DNA of 64,000 nucleotides, taken from NCBI GenBank assembly GCA_049241565.1, contig JBMLQL010000050.1:155485-219484 (forward strand), given 5' to 3'. The first letter of the stretch is position 1, and every line of letters begins with the position of its first letter. Shown here in pieces: positions 50,070 to 59,457 of this stretch. A program made the position numbers and the translations under genes. This DNA is from DZBG01 sp049241565. GTDB taxonomy: Bacteria; Bdellovibrionota; Bacteriovoracia; Bacteriovoracales; Bacteriovoracaceae. The notes beneath the pieces are model-generated. The model did not search any database. It had not been told where the DNA came from and worked only from the letters and a program-made list of their open reading frames with translations.

Positions 50070-50863
50070 TGAAGAGTGGAATTATTCACTCATTCGTTCG
50101 TCACCAGCGCTACTTCCCCAAGAAGTATGCTTTCAACTATAAATTTTTTTGGTGCCTCTTTGACCTTGATGAAATCGATGATCTTGCTCAAAAAACATGG
50201 TGCTTTTCAAGAAACAAATTCAATTTCTTTAGCTTCTACGATCGAGACCATCTTCATTTGGGCCACAATTCCATTAAAGAAAATGTTCTCAGCTATTTAA
50301 AAAGCCAGGGTGTGAGTGAATCTATTACCTCGATTCATTTGATGACAAATCCCAGGATTCTTGGCTATGTCTTTAATCCCGTTTCTTTTTACTTTATTCA
50401 ATCTGAGAGAGGTCCTTATCTTATTATTCAAATTGGGAATACCTTTTCAGAACTAAAGCCGTACTTTGTGGATGAGGCTCACCTCAAAGATGGACAATGG
50501 GTCTACAAAACAGTGAAAGAGTTTTATATTTCTCCTTTCATCGCTTTAGATAACACAATGACTTTTAAGATTAGTCACAAAAATGATCGAGTGACCGTCC
50601 TGATTGATGATATTACCAAGGAAGGGAATCTTGAATTAACGGCCAGTTATGCTGGAAAAATAGAGGACTGGAAGACTGCCAAGCTTTTGTCGAACTTTTT
50701 TCTTTTTCCTCTTATCTCCTTGCGCATTATTACGGCCATACATTACCATGCTTTAAAACTATATATGATGAAGATTCCCTACTTTAAAAAGTCAGACAAT
50801 CCTCATCTTCAAACAGGAGTTTACCAATGGAAACAGGGTTATTATCAGAAGAAAAATTCTTAG
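50066..50863 (+). CDS. DUF1365 protein
   Basis: 265 residues. SGIIHSFVRHQRYFPKKYAF at the N-terminus and LMTNPRILGYVFNPVSFYF are DUF1365 hallmarks. Biochemical role unknown; it is conserved in operons with an FAD amine-oxidase-like protein and CFA synthase, as here, where it is coupled on both sides (four-base overlap upstream, 37-base overlap downstream). Confidence 0.9.
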   Translation: MMKSGIIHSFVRHQRYFPKKYAFNYKFFWCLFDLDEIDDLAQKTWCFSRNKFNFFSFYDRDHLHLGHNSIKENVLSYLKSQGVSESITSIHLMTNPRILGYVFNPVSFYFIQSERGPYLIIQIGNTFSELKPYFVDEAHLKDGQWVYKTVKEFYISPFIALDNTMTFKISHKNDRVTVLIDDITKEGNLELTASYAGKIEDWKTAKLLSNFFLFPLISLRIITAIHYHALKLYMMKIPYFKKSDNPHLQTGVYQWKQGYYQKKNS

Positions 50864-52086
50864 TCCCTATAGGGAAGAAGATTATTCTCGCCCTACTCGA
50901 AAAAGTGAAAATCGGAAAACTCCTAGTGACGTTTCCTGATGGAGAAAAAACATTTTTTGGAAATGCCGAGGCCCATGAGGCTGCAGTGATTAATATCATC
51001 TCTGAAAAATTTTATTCAAAAGTTCTTCTCTTTGGTGATATCGGATTCGGCGAAGCTTACCATGAAGGACACTGGGACTCTCCGAGTGTCACTGATGTGA
51101 TTAAATTGATGATCCGCAATCGTGATCATATTGGGCAGGTCTCTGGATCAAAACTCAAAAATACTCCTCTTAATCTTTTAAAAGTGGGAAATAAAGTTCT
51201 TCACCTCATGAGTCCTAACTCAGTAAAAAATGCGAAGAAAAATATTCAGGCCCATTACGATTTGAGCAATGCCTTCTTTGCTTCATTTCTTGATTCGAGT
51301 ATGACTTACTCGTCTGGTTATTTTGCGACGGCGGAAACAGATCTAAGATCCTCACAAGAAGCTAAGTGGGAGCTCATGTGCCAACACTTAGAACTAAAAA
51401 GCACAGATAAAGTTTTAGAAATTGGTTCAGGCTGGGGAGGCTTTGCTCTCTATGCGGCCAGAAAATATGGTTGCTCTATCAAAACCGTCACAATCTCTGA
51501 GCAACAGTATAATTATGCCAAAGAGCTTTTTGAAAAAGAGAAAATCACAGATAAAATTGACATTCAGCTTTTAGATTACCGTAAACTTGATGGTCAATTT
51601 GATAAAATCGTCTCTATTGAGATGATGGAGGCCATTGGCCATGATTACGTTCCGGTCTTTTTGAAAAAAGTTTCTGAACTTTTAGCACCTCAAGGGATGT
51701 TTAGTTTTCAAATGATCACCTCGCCTGATTCAAGATATGAGCAATTTAGAACAGGTGTGGACTGGATTCAAAAACACATCTTCCCTGGCTCGCTTCTCCT
51801 TTCTGTGGGTGAGGTCAATCGTGTGATGACTGAGGTGAGTGATATGCACCTTCTCAAATTTATCGATATGGGCACGCATTACGCTCACACTCTTAGATTA
51901 TGGGATGAAAACTTTCATAAGAATCTTGAAAGCATTAAAAAGCTTGGATTTGATGAAGAGTTCACTCGCAAATGGCATTATTATTTTAATTATTGTGAAG
52001 CTGCTTTTGATGAGAGAAACATCTCTGTTGTTCAAATGTGCTACACAAGACCAAACAATACGACCCTTAAGTCTCTCTGGAGTTAA
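50827..52086 (+). CDS. Cyclopropane-fatty-acyl-phospholipid synthase-type enzyme
   Basis: 419 residues, full Cfa length. AHYDLSNAFFASFLDSSMTY, VLEIGSGWGGFALYAA (SAM motif I), VSIEMMEAIGHDY, QKHIFPGSLL and HYAHTLRLWDENF are Cfa signatures. It transfers a methylene from SAM to a cis double bond of membrane lipids, or a related methylation. AGGAG lies before the ATG inside the DUF1365 gene. With the shorter homolog at 47790, the operon carries two such enzymes. Confidence 0.88.
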   Translation: METGLLSEEKFLVPIGKKIILALLEKVKIGKLLVTFPDGEKTFFGNAEAHEAAVINIISEKFYSKVLLFGDIGFGEAYHEGHWDSPSVTDVIKLMIRNRDHIGQVSGSKLKNTPLNLLKVGNKVLHLMSPNSVKNAKKNIQAHYDLSNAFFASFLDSSMTYSSGYFATAETDLRSSQEAKWELMCQHLELKSTDKVLEIGSGWGGFALYAARKYGCSIKTVTISEQQYNYAKELFEKEKITDKIDIQLLDYRKLDGQFDKIVSIEMMEAIGHDYVPVFLKKVSELLAPQGMFSFQMITSPDSRYEQFRTGVDWIQKHIFPGSLLLSVGEVNRVMTEVSDMHLLKFIDMGTHYAHTLRLWDENFHKNLESIKKLGFDEEFTRKWHYYFNYCEAAFDERNISVVQMCYTRPNNTTLKSLWS

Positions 52087-52835
52087 GGTTTAGTGAAAGG
52101 AACAAACCGCGGAACTCGCTTTGAGTATTCGCGGTAATCTTCCCTTTCAGCATATTTTTTCTCAAGGAAAGGAACCCCTGTGACTTTGAGGATAAGAAAA
52201 TTAATTGTTAGTGGCCCGATAATAGTCCAGCTCGTATCGAGGTTGAAGTTTAGAAGATAAATTCCGTACCATAAAAAGACTTCGCCAAAATAATTTGGAA
52301 AACGGCAATATTTCCAAGGGCCAGTCGTACAAAGTTTCCCTTTATGCTCTGACTGCTTTTTATACCAGGCCAGGTAATTATCGGCCCAAATCTCAAAAGA
52401 GAGACCTATGACCCAAATAATGGCCCCGAGACAATTAATAAGGCTTAGTTCTGAGACTTGCTGACTCATTCCAAAGATAAAAGGAAGTGAGATGATAAAC
52501 ATTAATAGGCCTTGAAAAAGATAGACTTTTAAATAGGCCTGAAGATTGGCCGAAGCCCCCCACTCTTTTCTGTACTCGGCATAGCGGTAGTCTTCAGGAA
52601 GACCATGATTTCTTTTAAAAAGATAGAGTGCTAGTCTGAGTCCCCAAATTGTCACAAGAAGAAGGGTTATAGCGTTTCTAACTGAAAGTGGATAATGGAA
52701 ATAAGCGATCAGGGCAATAAGAATAAATCCAAGGCCCCATCCAATATCCATAACAGCATAATTCTTCTTCAGAACGCCAATGGCAAAGAAGAGGTGGATG
52801 AAAACAATTAGGGCCAAGAATATAATTAAAAACAT
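52083..52835 (-). CDS. DUF1295 (steroid 5-alpha-reductase-like) membrane protein
   Basis: 250 residues with about six membrane helices. The C-terminal region CTTGPWKYCRFPNYFGE and KKYAEREDYREYSKRVPRF is the DUF1295/ICMT-like cofactor-binding signature. Members are predicted NAD(P)H-dependent reductases or methyltransferases on lipids. Convergent with the Cfa gene (four-base overlap) and divergent from the SnoaL-like gene with only 22 bases between starts. Confidence 0.88.
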   Translation of the reverse strand: MFLIIFLALIVFIHLFFAIGVLKKNYAVMDIGWGLGFILIALIAYFHYPLSVRNAITLLLVTIWGLRLALYLFKRNHGLPEDYRYAEYRKEWGASANLQAYLKVYLFQGLLMFIISLPFIFGMSQQVSELSLINCLGAIIWVIGLSFEIWADNYLAWYKKQSEHKGKLCTTGPWKYCRFPNYFGEVFLWYGIYLLNFNLDTSWTIIGPLTINFLILKVTGVPFLEKKYAEREDYREYSKRVPRFVPFTKP

Positions 52836-52841
52836 CGGTAT

Positions 52842-52851
52842 TCCTTAAGGA
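52842..52851. promoter_or_regulatory. Palindrome TCCTTAAGGA carrying ribosome sites for both divergent genes
   Basis: Read on plus it gives AAGGAG before the ATG at 52858; read on minus it gives AAGGA before the ATG at 52835. The whole intergenic space is 22 bases, so promoters must lie within the opposite coding regions. Confidence 0.6.
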
Positions 52852-52857
52852 GATTTT

Positions 52858-53361
52858 ATGAGGATGATTATAACACTGATCGGGATTCTTTTTACAACAA
52901 TGCTATGGGGGCAATCTATGCAAGAATTAAACAACGCAGACAAGCTCAAATACTTTTTCCAAAAACTGGATAAAAACTCTCTGAACCTTATCACTGAATT
53001 CTATCATCCCGAAGTGGATTTTATTGATCCAGTAGGAAAGATTAAAGGGTCCAATGCCATTAAGGCCTATTATGAGGGAATGTATAAAAATGTGAAGAGC
53101 ATCAAATTCGATTTTACTCAGGTTTATGAAAGTGGAAATACCGTGATCGGGGTTTGGACGATGACTCTTGAAACTGATAAACTTAATGGCGGAGAACCTT
53201 ACTCTGTAGATGGTAATTCTGTTGTCACTTTTGGCCCTAATGGTCAGGCGATTTATCACCGTGACTATTTTGATATGGGGGCTTTTGTCTATGAGAGAAT
53301 TCCTGTCATTGGTTATGTCATTAAAAAGCTTAGGGCCAATATGGAGCACTCACAAAAATGA
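52858..53361 (+). CDS. Exported SnoaL/NTF2-like protein
   Basis: 167 residues with an N-terminal hydrophobic signal (MIITLIGILFTTMLWG). The NTF2-like cone is visible in YHPEVDFIDPVGKIKG, VIGVWTMTLE and HRDYFDMGAFVYERIP. The YFDMG-type ending is common to small NTF2 proteins linked with CFA/DUF1295 clusters. It may bind a lipid intermediate. Its end overlaps the HD-domain gene by four bases (ATGA). Confidence 0.8.
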   Translation: MRMIITLIGILFTTMLWGQSMQELNNADKLKYFFQKLDKNSLNLITEFYHPEVDFIDPVGKIKGSNAIKAYYEGMYKNVKSIKFDFTQVYESGNTVIGVWTMTLETDKLNGGEPYSVDGNSVVTFGPNGQAIYHRDYFDMGAFVYERIPVIGYVIKKLRANMEHSQK

Positions 53362-53993
53362 ATCTAGAAAAAATCATCACATTTTCTCGTCCATTCTATG
53401 AAGAAAATAAAGATCCCTCTCATGATTGGGCCCATATTCTAAGAGTGGCGAGAACTTGTGAAATGATTGGAAAAAAAGAGGGAGCAAGACTAGAACTTTT
53501 GCTTCCTGCGGCTTATATGCACGATCTGATTAATCTTCCTAAAAATCATCCGCAGCGCTCTGAGGCCAGTACGATGACAGGACTCCGAGCTGAAGAGTTT
53601 TTAAAGCTTGCTGACTATAATCAAGATCAAATAAATGAAATAAAAAAAATTATTAAAGAACATTCTTATTCAAAAGGATTGAAACCATCCACTCTTGAAG
53701 CCGCCATTCTTCAAGATGCCGATCGATTAGATGCTCTTGGTGCTATTGGCATTTTAAGATGTGCTAGCGTGGCAACACAGATGGGAGCTAGATTTTATAG
53801 CACTGAGGACATCATGGCCCTTGATCGGACTCTTGATGACAGGCAGTTCATGCTCGATCACTATCAGACTAAACTTTATAAATTACCAGAACTGATGAAT
53901 ACCACTGAAGGCAAAGCTGAGGCGAAACAAAGAGTAGAGTTTATGGCTCAATTTGTGTCTCAATTTCGCCGTGAGATTGATCTTTTTAACTAA
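53358..53993 (+). CDS. HD-domain phosphohydrolase
   Basis: 211 residues. HDWAHILRVARTC, AAYMHDLINLP and LQDADRLDALGAIG contain the metal-binding His, HD and Asp of the HD superfamily (YedJ/YpgQ-like). These enzymes hydrolyse nucleoside di/triphosphates or similar. Coupled to the SnoaL-like gene by ATGA and overlapping the convergent secreted-protein gene by four bases. Confidence 0.88.
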   Translation: MNLEKIITFSRPFYEENKDPSHDWAHILRVARTCEMIGKKEGARLELLLPAAYMHDLINLPKNHPQRSEASTMTGLRAEEFLKLADYNQDQINEIKKIIKEHSYSKGLKPSTLEAAILQDADRLDALGAIGILRCASVATQMGARFYSTEDIMALDRTLDDRQFMLDHYQTKLYKLPELMNTTEGKAEAKQRVEFMAQFVSQFRREIDLFN

Positions 53994-55105
53994 AGCGAAG
54001 TTGAACTAAAAAATTTATCACAAGGCATAATTTCTGCCATGGTGTTAAAACACTCAAAATCTTTATTTTTAGGTTGAGAAAGAATAATCCCATCTGCTGT
54101 TTGGATAAGGTGTGAAAGGCCATCAAAAGAGTAAGGAACACCGATATAAGTGGTCTGCCCGCCTTCACCTGATGTATTTGGTGAGAAAATCCCTCCTGAG
54201 AAATGAAATTTCTTCTGTTCAAGATAGCTTAAAAAATATTCAAGGCGATTTTGGTCAATCAACATGAGCTTACGGAGAAAGTGGAAACTCTCTTCAAGGG
54301 GCCTGTATGAACGGTCAGTGATAAGATGAAAAGTAAACTCACTCATCATTAAATCCGCCTTGAAGTTATCTTTGCCAAGAATGATTCCCTTTTTTTCTTC
54401 AAAAGGGTTTACTGATTCAATAAAGACTTCAAATTGAGATTTTAGAAGTTGAATTTGATCAATAAGAGTGGCTGCACGAGATTTAAAAATCTTTATATCA
54501 AGAATCCTCTCAGAGAATAAAGACTTTAGGGCCACTGATTCAAGATAAACGAGTTCTTGTTGAGTGACAAAAAGCCCATTAGATTTTTTCATTTGTGACC
54601 GGATATTATTTTCCTCATCAATGATCACTGGAGTCTTTGGGAAATCATTAGGAAAAGATCTTGCAAACGGATACTGGTGAAAATTTCCTGAATAAATAAA
54701 ATAATGATCAGAATCACTATCTTCACAATTAACAAAGTCAGTTTTACTTGGTCCATTACCCTTAAATATTTTGACTTGGTAAGATTTTTCTTGAAGCCCG
54801 ATACCAAATTGTGATTCTAAAAAATGCGACAGAGTTTCACTGCAAAAAGTAATTTTACGATTATCAATATTTCCATAAAAAGCTTCTGCGAAATCCTCAT
54901 TAATTTTTAAAACAGATTCAGATTCAAGATGGGTCTCACCCAAAGAGAGATAAGACTTCTCTTTTTTCGCATGCTCTTTAATTTTATCAAGAAGTTGCTC
55001 TCTTTTTACTGGATTCACCGGCCACATTGATTCAAGCAATGTTTGACTGGCGAGGGCCGAAAGACTTAAAAGTCCAATAGTTAGAATGAGGATAAATTTT
55101 TTCAT
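53990..55105 (-). CDS. Secreted ChaN/TraB-like protein
   Basis: 371 residues with signal peptide MKKFILILTIGLLSLSALAS. Near the N-terminus YLSLGETHLESESVLKINE matches the LGExH motif of ChaN/heme-uptake and TraB-type EreA-like folds. The C-terminal GGIFSPNTSGEGG and GVPYSFDGLSHLIQTADG is like family ends where a His-containing loop appears. It may be an exported metal- or heme-binding hydrolase; assignment rests mainly on one motif. Confidence 0.6.
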   Translation of the reverse strand: MKKFILILTIGLLSLSALASQTLLESMWPVNPVKREQLLDKIKEHAKKEKSYLSLGETHLESESVLKINEDFAEAFYGNIDNRKITFCSETLSHFLESQFGIGLQEKSYQVKIFKGNGPSKTDFVNCEDSDSDHYFIYSGNFHQYPFARSFPNDFPKTPVIIDEENNIRSQMKKSNGLFVTQQELVYLESVALKSLFSERILDIKIFKSRAATLIDQIQLLKSQFEVFIESVNPFEEKKGIILGKDNFKADLMMSEFTFHLITDRSYRPLEESFHFLRKLMLIDQNRLEYFLSYLEQKKFHFSGGIFSPNTSGEGGQTTYIGVPYSFDGLSHLIQTADGIILSQPKNKDFECFNTMAEIMPCDKFFSSTSL

Positions 55106-55178
55106 GACAAATTTTAAACCACACTTGCCCTCTATGAGGCCATCGATGTAAGAATATGTTTAAAACAAGGACGAAATC

Positions 55179-55667
55179 ATGTGGATTTTACAATCAAATT
55201 ACAGCGACATAGAGACATTTTACCCGACTCTTAAAAAAGAGCTCCACTCTCTTGTCGAGGGCGAGAAGAACCTCATCGCGAATTTGGCCAATATCAGCTC
55301 TTGGATTTATCACTCGATGCCTGAACTTAATTGGAGTGGATTTTACCTCTGGAATGAACAAGATCAGGAGCTTATTTTGGGCCCCTTTCAAGGGAAGCCT
55401 GCTTGTATCCGTATCAAGCCTCAGCGTGGCGTCTGTGGGGCTTCTTACCTTCACCAGAAAGTAATGAGAGTTGATGATGTTCATGCCTTTCCAGGTCATA
55501 TCGCCTGTGACGGAGATTCACGATCTGAACTCGTGATTCCACTTCTTAAAGATAATAAAGTTATTGGAGTGCTAGATTTAGACTCACCGAGGCCTTCGAG
55601 ATTTTCACAGAGAGATGAAAAAGAGTTGACTGAAATCATGAGAGAAATATCTCTCAAGATTCTTTAA
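55179..55667 (+). CDS. msrC: Free methionine-(R)-sulfoxide reductase (GAF fold)
   Basis: 162 residues. The three catalytic cysteines are Cys76 (GKPACIRI), Cys86 (RGVCGASY) and Cys110 (GHIACDGDSRSEL), with the same 10 and 24 spacing as E. coli fRMsr (84/94/118). It reduces free L-methionine-R-sulfoxide via disulfide exchange. AGGA precedes the ATG. Overlaps the convergent MFS gene by four bases. Confidence 0.93.
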   Translation: MWILQSNYSDIETFYPTLKKELHSLVEGEKNLIANLANISSWIYHSMPELNWSGFYLWNEQDQELILGPFQGKPACIRIKPQRGVCGASYLHQKVMRVDDVHAFPGHIACDGDSRSELVIPLLKDNKVIGVLDLDSPRPSRFSQRDEKELTEIMREISLKIL

Positions 55668-56941
55668 GCTGCTTTGATATAAGGGATTTCAGCGACGGGA
55701 GTTTCAACTTCAGGATGACTTTTTTTTCTCAGTTCATGGCCAAAGAATTTATAATAACAAACAATGGCCCCAAGATAACAAGCTGCCGCGAGATAAAATG
55801 TTGGGCCAAAAGAATAATTCTCAATCATCCACCCACCTAATCTTGTCGTTGAAGAATAAACAAGATTATAAAAGAAAAGAATAAGAGCGGAGGCAAAAAC
55901 ACATTCTTGCTCTTTTACATGCTCCATTTCAAAGATTGATGTCACAGGGGTGCTCATATTCATCAGCATTCCTCTTAAAAAGAAAGCGCCAAGAACCATT
56001 CCGATACTTCCTGAGACGGCCATCGTGACCATGAAAGGGACTGAACAAAGAGCAGTGAAAATAATAAACATGAGTGGTGGCATTCTTTTCACAAGAGTAG
56101 GTGTGATGAAAATACCTAGAAAAATAAAGAGCTGCAAAGTCGCATAAGCAAACCCAATCATTTGTGTGGATAGCTGAAATCTTTCTTTGAGATAAAGATT
56201 AATGAAAGGAATAATAAGTCCCCCACCAAGTGCATAAAATAGTTTAGGGGCCACAAGCTTTAAGATCATGCTCCAATCTTTTTCTTTAAAATGACCCAAA
56301 ATAGAGTTTTTCAATCTCGGGATAGGAACTCTTTTAATGCGAATAAAAATGAGGTTTGAGCAAAAAACCACAAAGATGGCCGTTGCAATCGAGACGCGAA
56401 AAATATCAAGTCTTCCCATTTCCGGATTCAAGACCCTTACCAACTCCGGTAATGAGCCCCCCACAAGATAGCCTACAAAATGAGCAAACATCACCGAACC
56501 TGAGTTCAAAGAGAAAAGATGCATTCTCATCTGTGGTGTTGAGTTTCTTAAGTAAAAAGGCGAAACAGAAATATTAAAGAGTGCCAAAAACATGCTGGCC
56601 ACAAGACCAAATCCAAAGAGAGCTGAAGTGGTCGTCGAAAAAATTTGCAAAATATAAAAAAACGATGAAACCAAAGTCCCCGTCATAACAAGATGCTTCA
56701 CATGGAATTTTTCCATAATCATCGCTGCAGGGAGACACATCAAGGTGATCCCCAAAGTCGTAGTGGAGATCAAGTGCCCGATCATACCCTCCCCGTAACC
56801 TAGCTCTTTAAGGAAAAGATTAAATAAAAGAGAGTAAATCGAAAGACCAAAGGCCTGGACAAAGTTTCCAAGGAGAAAAATCTTAACATTTTGAGGGAAT
56901 TCTTTAATGTGACAAAGGTAGTGGCCAAACATAAAAGACAT
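55664..56941 (-). CDS. Major facilitator superfamily transporter
   Basis: 425 residues with about 12 membrane segments in two halves. The loop between helices 2 and 3 reads AAMIMEKFHVKHLVMTG, a degenerate MFS motif A. A central basic loop (RIKRVPIPRLKN) separates the halves. Substrate unknown; no regulator or enzyme gene adjoins it. AGG lies at the right spacing before the ATG. Confidence 0.85.
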   Translation of the reverse strand: MSFMFGHYLCHIKEFPQNVKIFLLGNFVQAFGLSIYSLLFNLFLKELGYGEGMIGHLISTTTLGITLMCLPAAMIMEKFHVKHLVMTGTLVSSFFYILQIFSTTTSALFGFGLVASMFLALFNISVSPFYLRNSTPQMRMHLFSLNSGSVMFAHFVGYLVGGSLPELVRVLNPEMGRLDIFRVSIATAIFVVFCSNLIFIRIKRVPIPRLKNSILGHFKEKDWSMILKLVAPKLFYALGGGLIIPFINLYLKERFQLSTQMIGFAYATLQLFIFLGIFITPTLVKRMPPLMFIIFTALCSVPFMVTMAVSGSIGMVLGAFFLRGMLMNMSTPVTSIFEMEHVKEQECVFASALILFFYNLVYSSTTRLGGWMIENYSFGPTFYLAAACYLGAIVCYYKFFGHELRKKSHPEVETPVAEIPYIKAA

Positions 56942-57045
56942 TGTAACCTGTGATCAAATTTCTCTCCAGTAGGAAGAGAGTTCCAAGATGAGGTTTGACA
57001 TATCAAACAAGATTCGAGAAAGTTTCTTATCTTGGAGGATCCCCT

Positions 57046-58839
57046 ATGAAAATGAGTCTTTTACTCGGCTTCTGTCTTTTTTGTTTAAATGTGCAAGCTG
57101 ACATGGTTTTTATGCGCGAAAATAATCAAGGAAAGCATATTTTCTTGAAAACAAGTGCTGGTGAAAAAAAGCTCACTGAAGGTTCTAACTGGCATCTCTA
57201 CCCAGACATCAGTAGTGATGGAAAAAGCGTGGTTTATGTTTCAGGGGCCGATCAAAAAAATCTTCAACTCCATTTGATGGATTTAACTGATAAAAAATCA
57301 GAAATCCTTTCTGTTCCGATGAAAGGAATGATTCTTCATCCGAAGCTCACAAAAAATAATCAATATGTCTTTTTCTCTGCGCCTGTTGAAAACAAAAACA
57401 GTATTTTTGCTATCGATCTTAAAGATAATAAAAAACTGATTGAGATCACACCAAGTGAAGAAGCTTATTTCCCGCGTCCATCTAGTGATGGTCTTTTTGT
57501 TGTTTACCAAAGAAACATCAATGGAAAAAAAGAAATCGTTTTTTATGACCGTTTAGAAAATAAAAAAGAAGTTATTGATATCGGTATGAGCCCAGCTCTT
57601 TCATTTGATGAAAGATTTATTGCCTACACTTCAAAACAAAGCGGATCATGGGATATTTATCTCTATGATCGTTTCTCAAAAGAGAAAACTCAACTCACCT
57701 TTCACCAAGCAGATGAGATGGCGCCTACTTTTTCAGCTGACAATAAACTAAGTTTCGCTTCAAATTTTGAAGGTCACTACTATATCTATCGTCTCGAAAA
57801 TGGATCATGGAAGCGTTTGACGTTTGATTCTGCTTCAGATGACTATGCTCCACAATTCGCTGGCGAGTCTGAATTTAAACAAGGTTTTCTCGCTCCATTT
57901 ATTGGCGCCGCCAGATCTTCATTTGGAACAGTTTTCCACAATAATAAACTTTATATGATAGGCGGTCATCAAGGTGCTGAACACACTTATCCACCAGAGT
58001 CATTCTCCGACATGGTCATTGTTTATGATGTGAAGACAAATAAATGGACTGAGCTTGCACCAAGACCACACAAGGCCCATGGCTATCAAGTTGTGGCCAG
58101 TGGTAATTATATCTACGCTTTTGGAGGATTTGCCTACTCTCCAGATCATAAACCGAAATGGAAATCTCTCGATGTAGTTGATCGCTACGATATTGAAAAA
58201 AATGAATGGACGACTATCGCCAAACTTACTTCTCCGCGTTCATCAAATCAGTCTATTGTCGTTGGAAATAAGGTTTATCTTGTAGGAGGTTGGGATAGCA
58301 CTCCAAAATCTCCGAATGATTATGAAGGCACCTTCCTATCGCAAATTGATGTTTTTGATCTTGAAACAGAAACAGTTTCTGAAGCAAGTTACACTATGCC
58401 TCTTCCTCTTCGTCGTGCTTTTACGGCCGTTGAATATAAAGGAAAAATGCTTTTGATGGGAGGACTTGGCCAGGGATCGAGCCATTTTGAACTTATCAGC
58501 AAACTCACTTTGGTTGATCCTGTGACTGGAGTCGCTGAAGAGCTGACAGAGATGCCCTTTGCCACTTTTGCACCAGCAGCTGGCATTATCGGAGATGAAC
58601 TTTATGCCTTTGGTGGAATGTTTAAAACAGGTGAGATGAATTATGAGTATGTCTCCCATATTTACGCCTTCAATTTTACAACAAAACAATGGCGCCACAC
58701 TGGAAGGTCAGTGAATGAGACAAAAGGTTTTTCTCAGGTCTTTAATATCGACGAGAATACATTGGGTATTCTTGGAGGACATCACTACTACCAAGGTTTT
58801 GATATGCCAGTCACAACATTTGAAACATTCAGTAAGTAA
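57046..58839 (+). CDS. Secreted beta-propeller protein: TolB-like plus Kelch repeats
   Basis: 597 residues from the ATG at 57046, six bases after GGAGG. Signal peptide MKMSLLLGFCLFCLNVQA. Residues ~25-290 contain TolB/WD40-like blades (LYPDISSDGKSVVYVSG, YFPRPSSDGLFVVYQR, LSFDERFIAYTS, PTFSADNKLSFASN). Residues ~300-590 contain about five Kelch repeats (LYMIGGHQG, IYAFGGFAY, VYLVGGWDS, MLLMGGLGQ, LYAFGGMFK, LGILGGHHY). The fusion of two propellers suggests an exported binding scaffold. Terminator follows. Confidence 0.88.
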   Translation: MKMSLLLGFCLFCLNVQADMVFMRENNQGKHIFLKTSAGEKKLTEGSNWHLYPDISSDGKSVVYVSGADQKNLQLHLMDLTDKKSEILSVPMKGMILHPKLTKNNQYVFFSAPVENKNSIFAIDLKDNKKLIEITPSEEAYFPRPSSDGLFVVYQRNINGKKEIVFYDRLENKKEVIDIGMSPALSFDERFIAYTSKQSGSWDIYLYDRFSKEKTQLTFHQADEMAPTFSADNKLSFASNFEGHYYIYRLENGSWKRLTFDSASDDYAPQFAGESEFKQGFLAPFIGAARSSFGTVFHNNKLYMIGGHQGAEHTYPPESFSDMVIVYDVKTNKWTELAPRPHKAHGYQVVASGNYIYAFGGFAYSPDHKPKWKSLDVVDRYDIEKNEWTTIAKLTSPRSSNQSIVVGNKVYLVGGWDSTPKSPNDYEGTFLSQIDVFDLETETVSEASYTMPLPLRRAFTAVEYKGKMLLMGGLGQGSSHFELISKLTLVDPVTGVAEELTEMPFATFAPAAGIIGDELYAFGGMFKTGEMNYEYVSHIYAFNFTTKQWRHTGRSVNETKGFSQVFNIDENTLGILGGHHYYQGFDMPVTTFETFSK

Positions 58840-58845
58840 TAGCAG

Positions 58846-58869
58846 GCCCTCTTTAGAGGGCTTTTTTTT
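58846..58869 (+). terminator. Terminator of the propeller gene
   Basis: GCCCTC, loop TTTA, GAGGGC, then T8. Confidence 0.92.
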
Positions 58870-58922
58870 GGACTCAAGTTTTCTTCTTTATTAGCCGAGA
58901 AGAAAGGTCAAAGAGGTAACTT

Positions 58923-59456
58923 ATGAAAAAGACACTCGTTTTAGCATCATTCCTTTTCTCATTTTCAAGCTATGCACAAGTGAATGGGCTTTTAAAACTA
59001 GACGGTGTCCGTTTTGATCTCGAAACAAAATGTAAAGAAAACGAAGGGTCTTTTCGTTTTGAAAATCTCAGTGCCAAAATTGGAGAAAGTTCTCATTCGG
59101 TCTGTTATCGTTATTCATGTGATGTTGAAAAAAGTTATGCTGATTTATCTTATAAAATCTGCCCACAGGATAAAAATTCAACTGTTCTTACAAATATTCA
59201 AAAAGCCTGTAAAAGTCTGACTGATCATAAAGAATCTAAAGAAGGTAATTGCATGGTCGGTTCATGTTTAATTGGCGAGAAAGTCAAAACAGATGGACAT
59301 CAAATCGCACTCAATGATGTTCAAGTCATCTGTCTAGATAACGATCAGCTTTCACCAGCTGTTGTTGATGACTTGAGAAAATGGGGTAAAGCCGTCCCAG
59401 AAGCAGACAATACGCGTGTTCAAAAGCCAAATTTTCAGAGGGTAAAAAAGCAGTAA
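58923..59456 (+). CDS. Small secreted Cys-rich protein
   Basis: 177 residues, AGAGG before the ATG, signal peptide MKKTLVLASFLFSFSSYAQ. Eight Cys in the mature part (for example CYRYSCDVE, CMVGSCLIG, VICLDND) suggest four disulfides. It ends in a basic tail. No family recognised. It ends one base before the convergent asnB. Confidence 0.72.
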   Translation: MKKTLVLASFLFSFSSYAQVNGLLKLDGVRFDLETKCKENEGSFRFENLSAKIGESSHSVCYRYSCDVEKSYADLSYKICPQDKNSTVLTNIQKACKSLTDHKESKEGNCMVGSCLIGEKVKTDGHQIALNDVQVICLDNDQLSPAVVDDLRKWGKAVPEADNTRVQKPNFQRVKKQ

Positions 59457-59457
59457 G

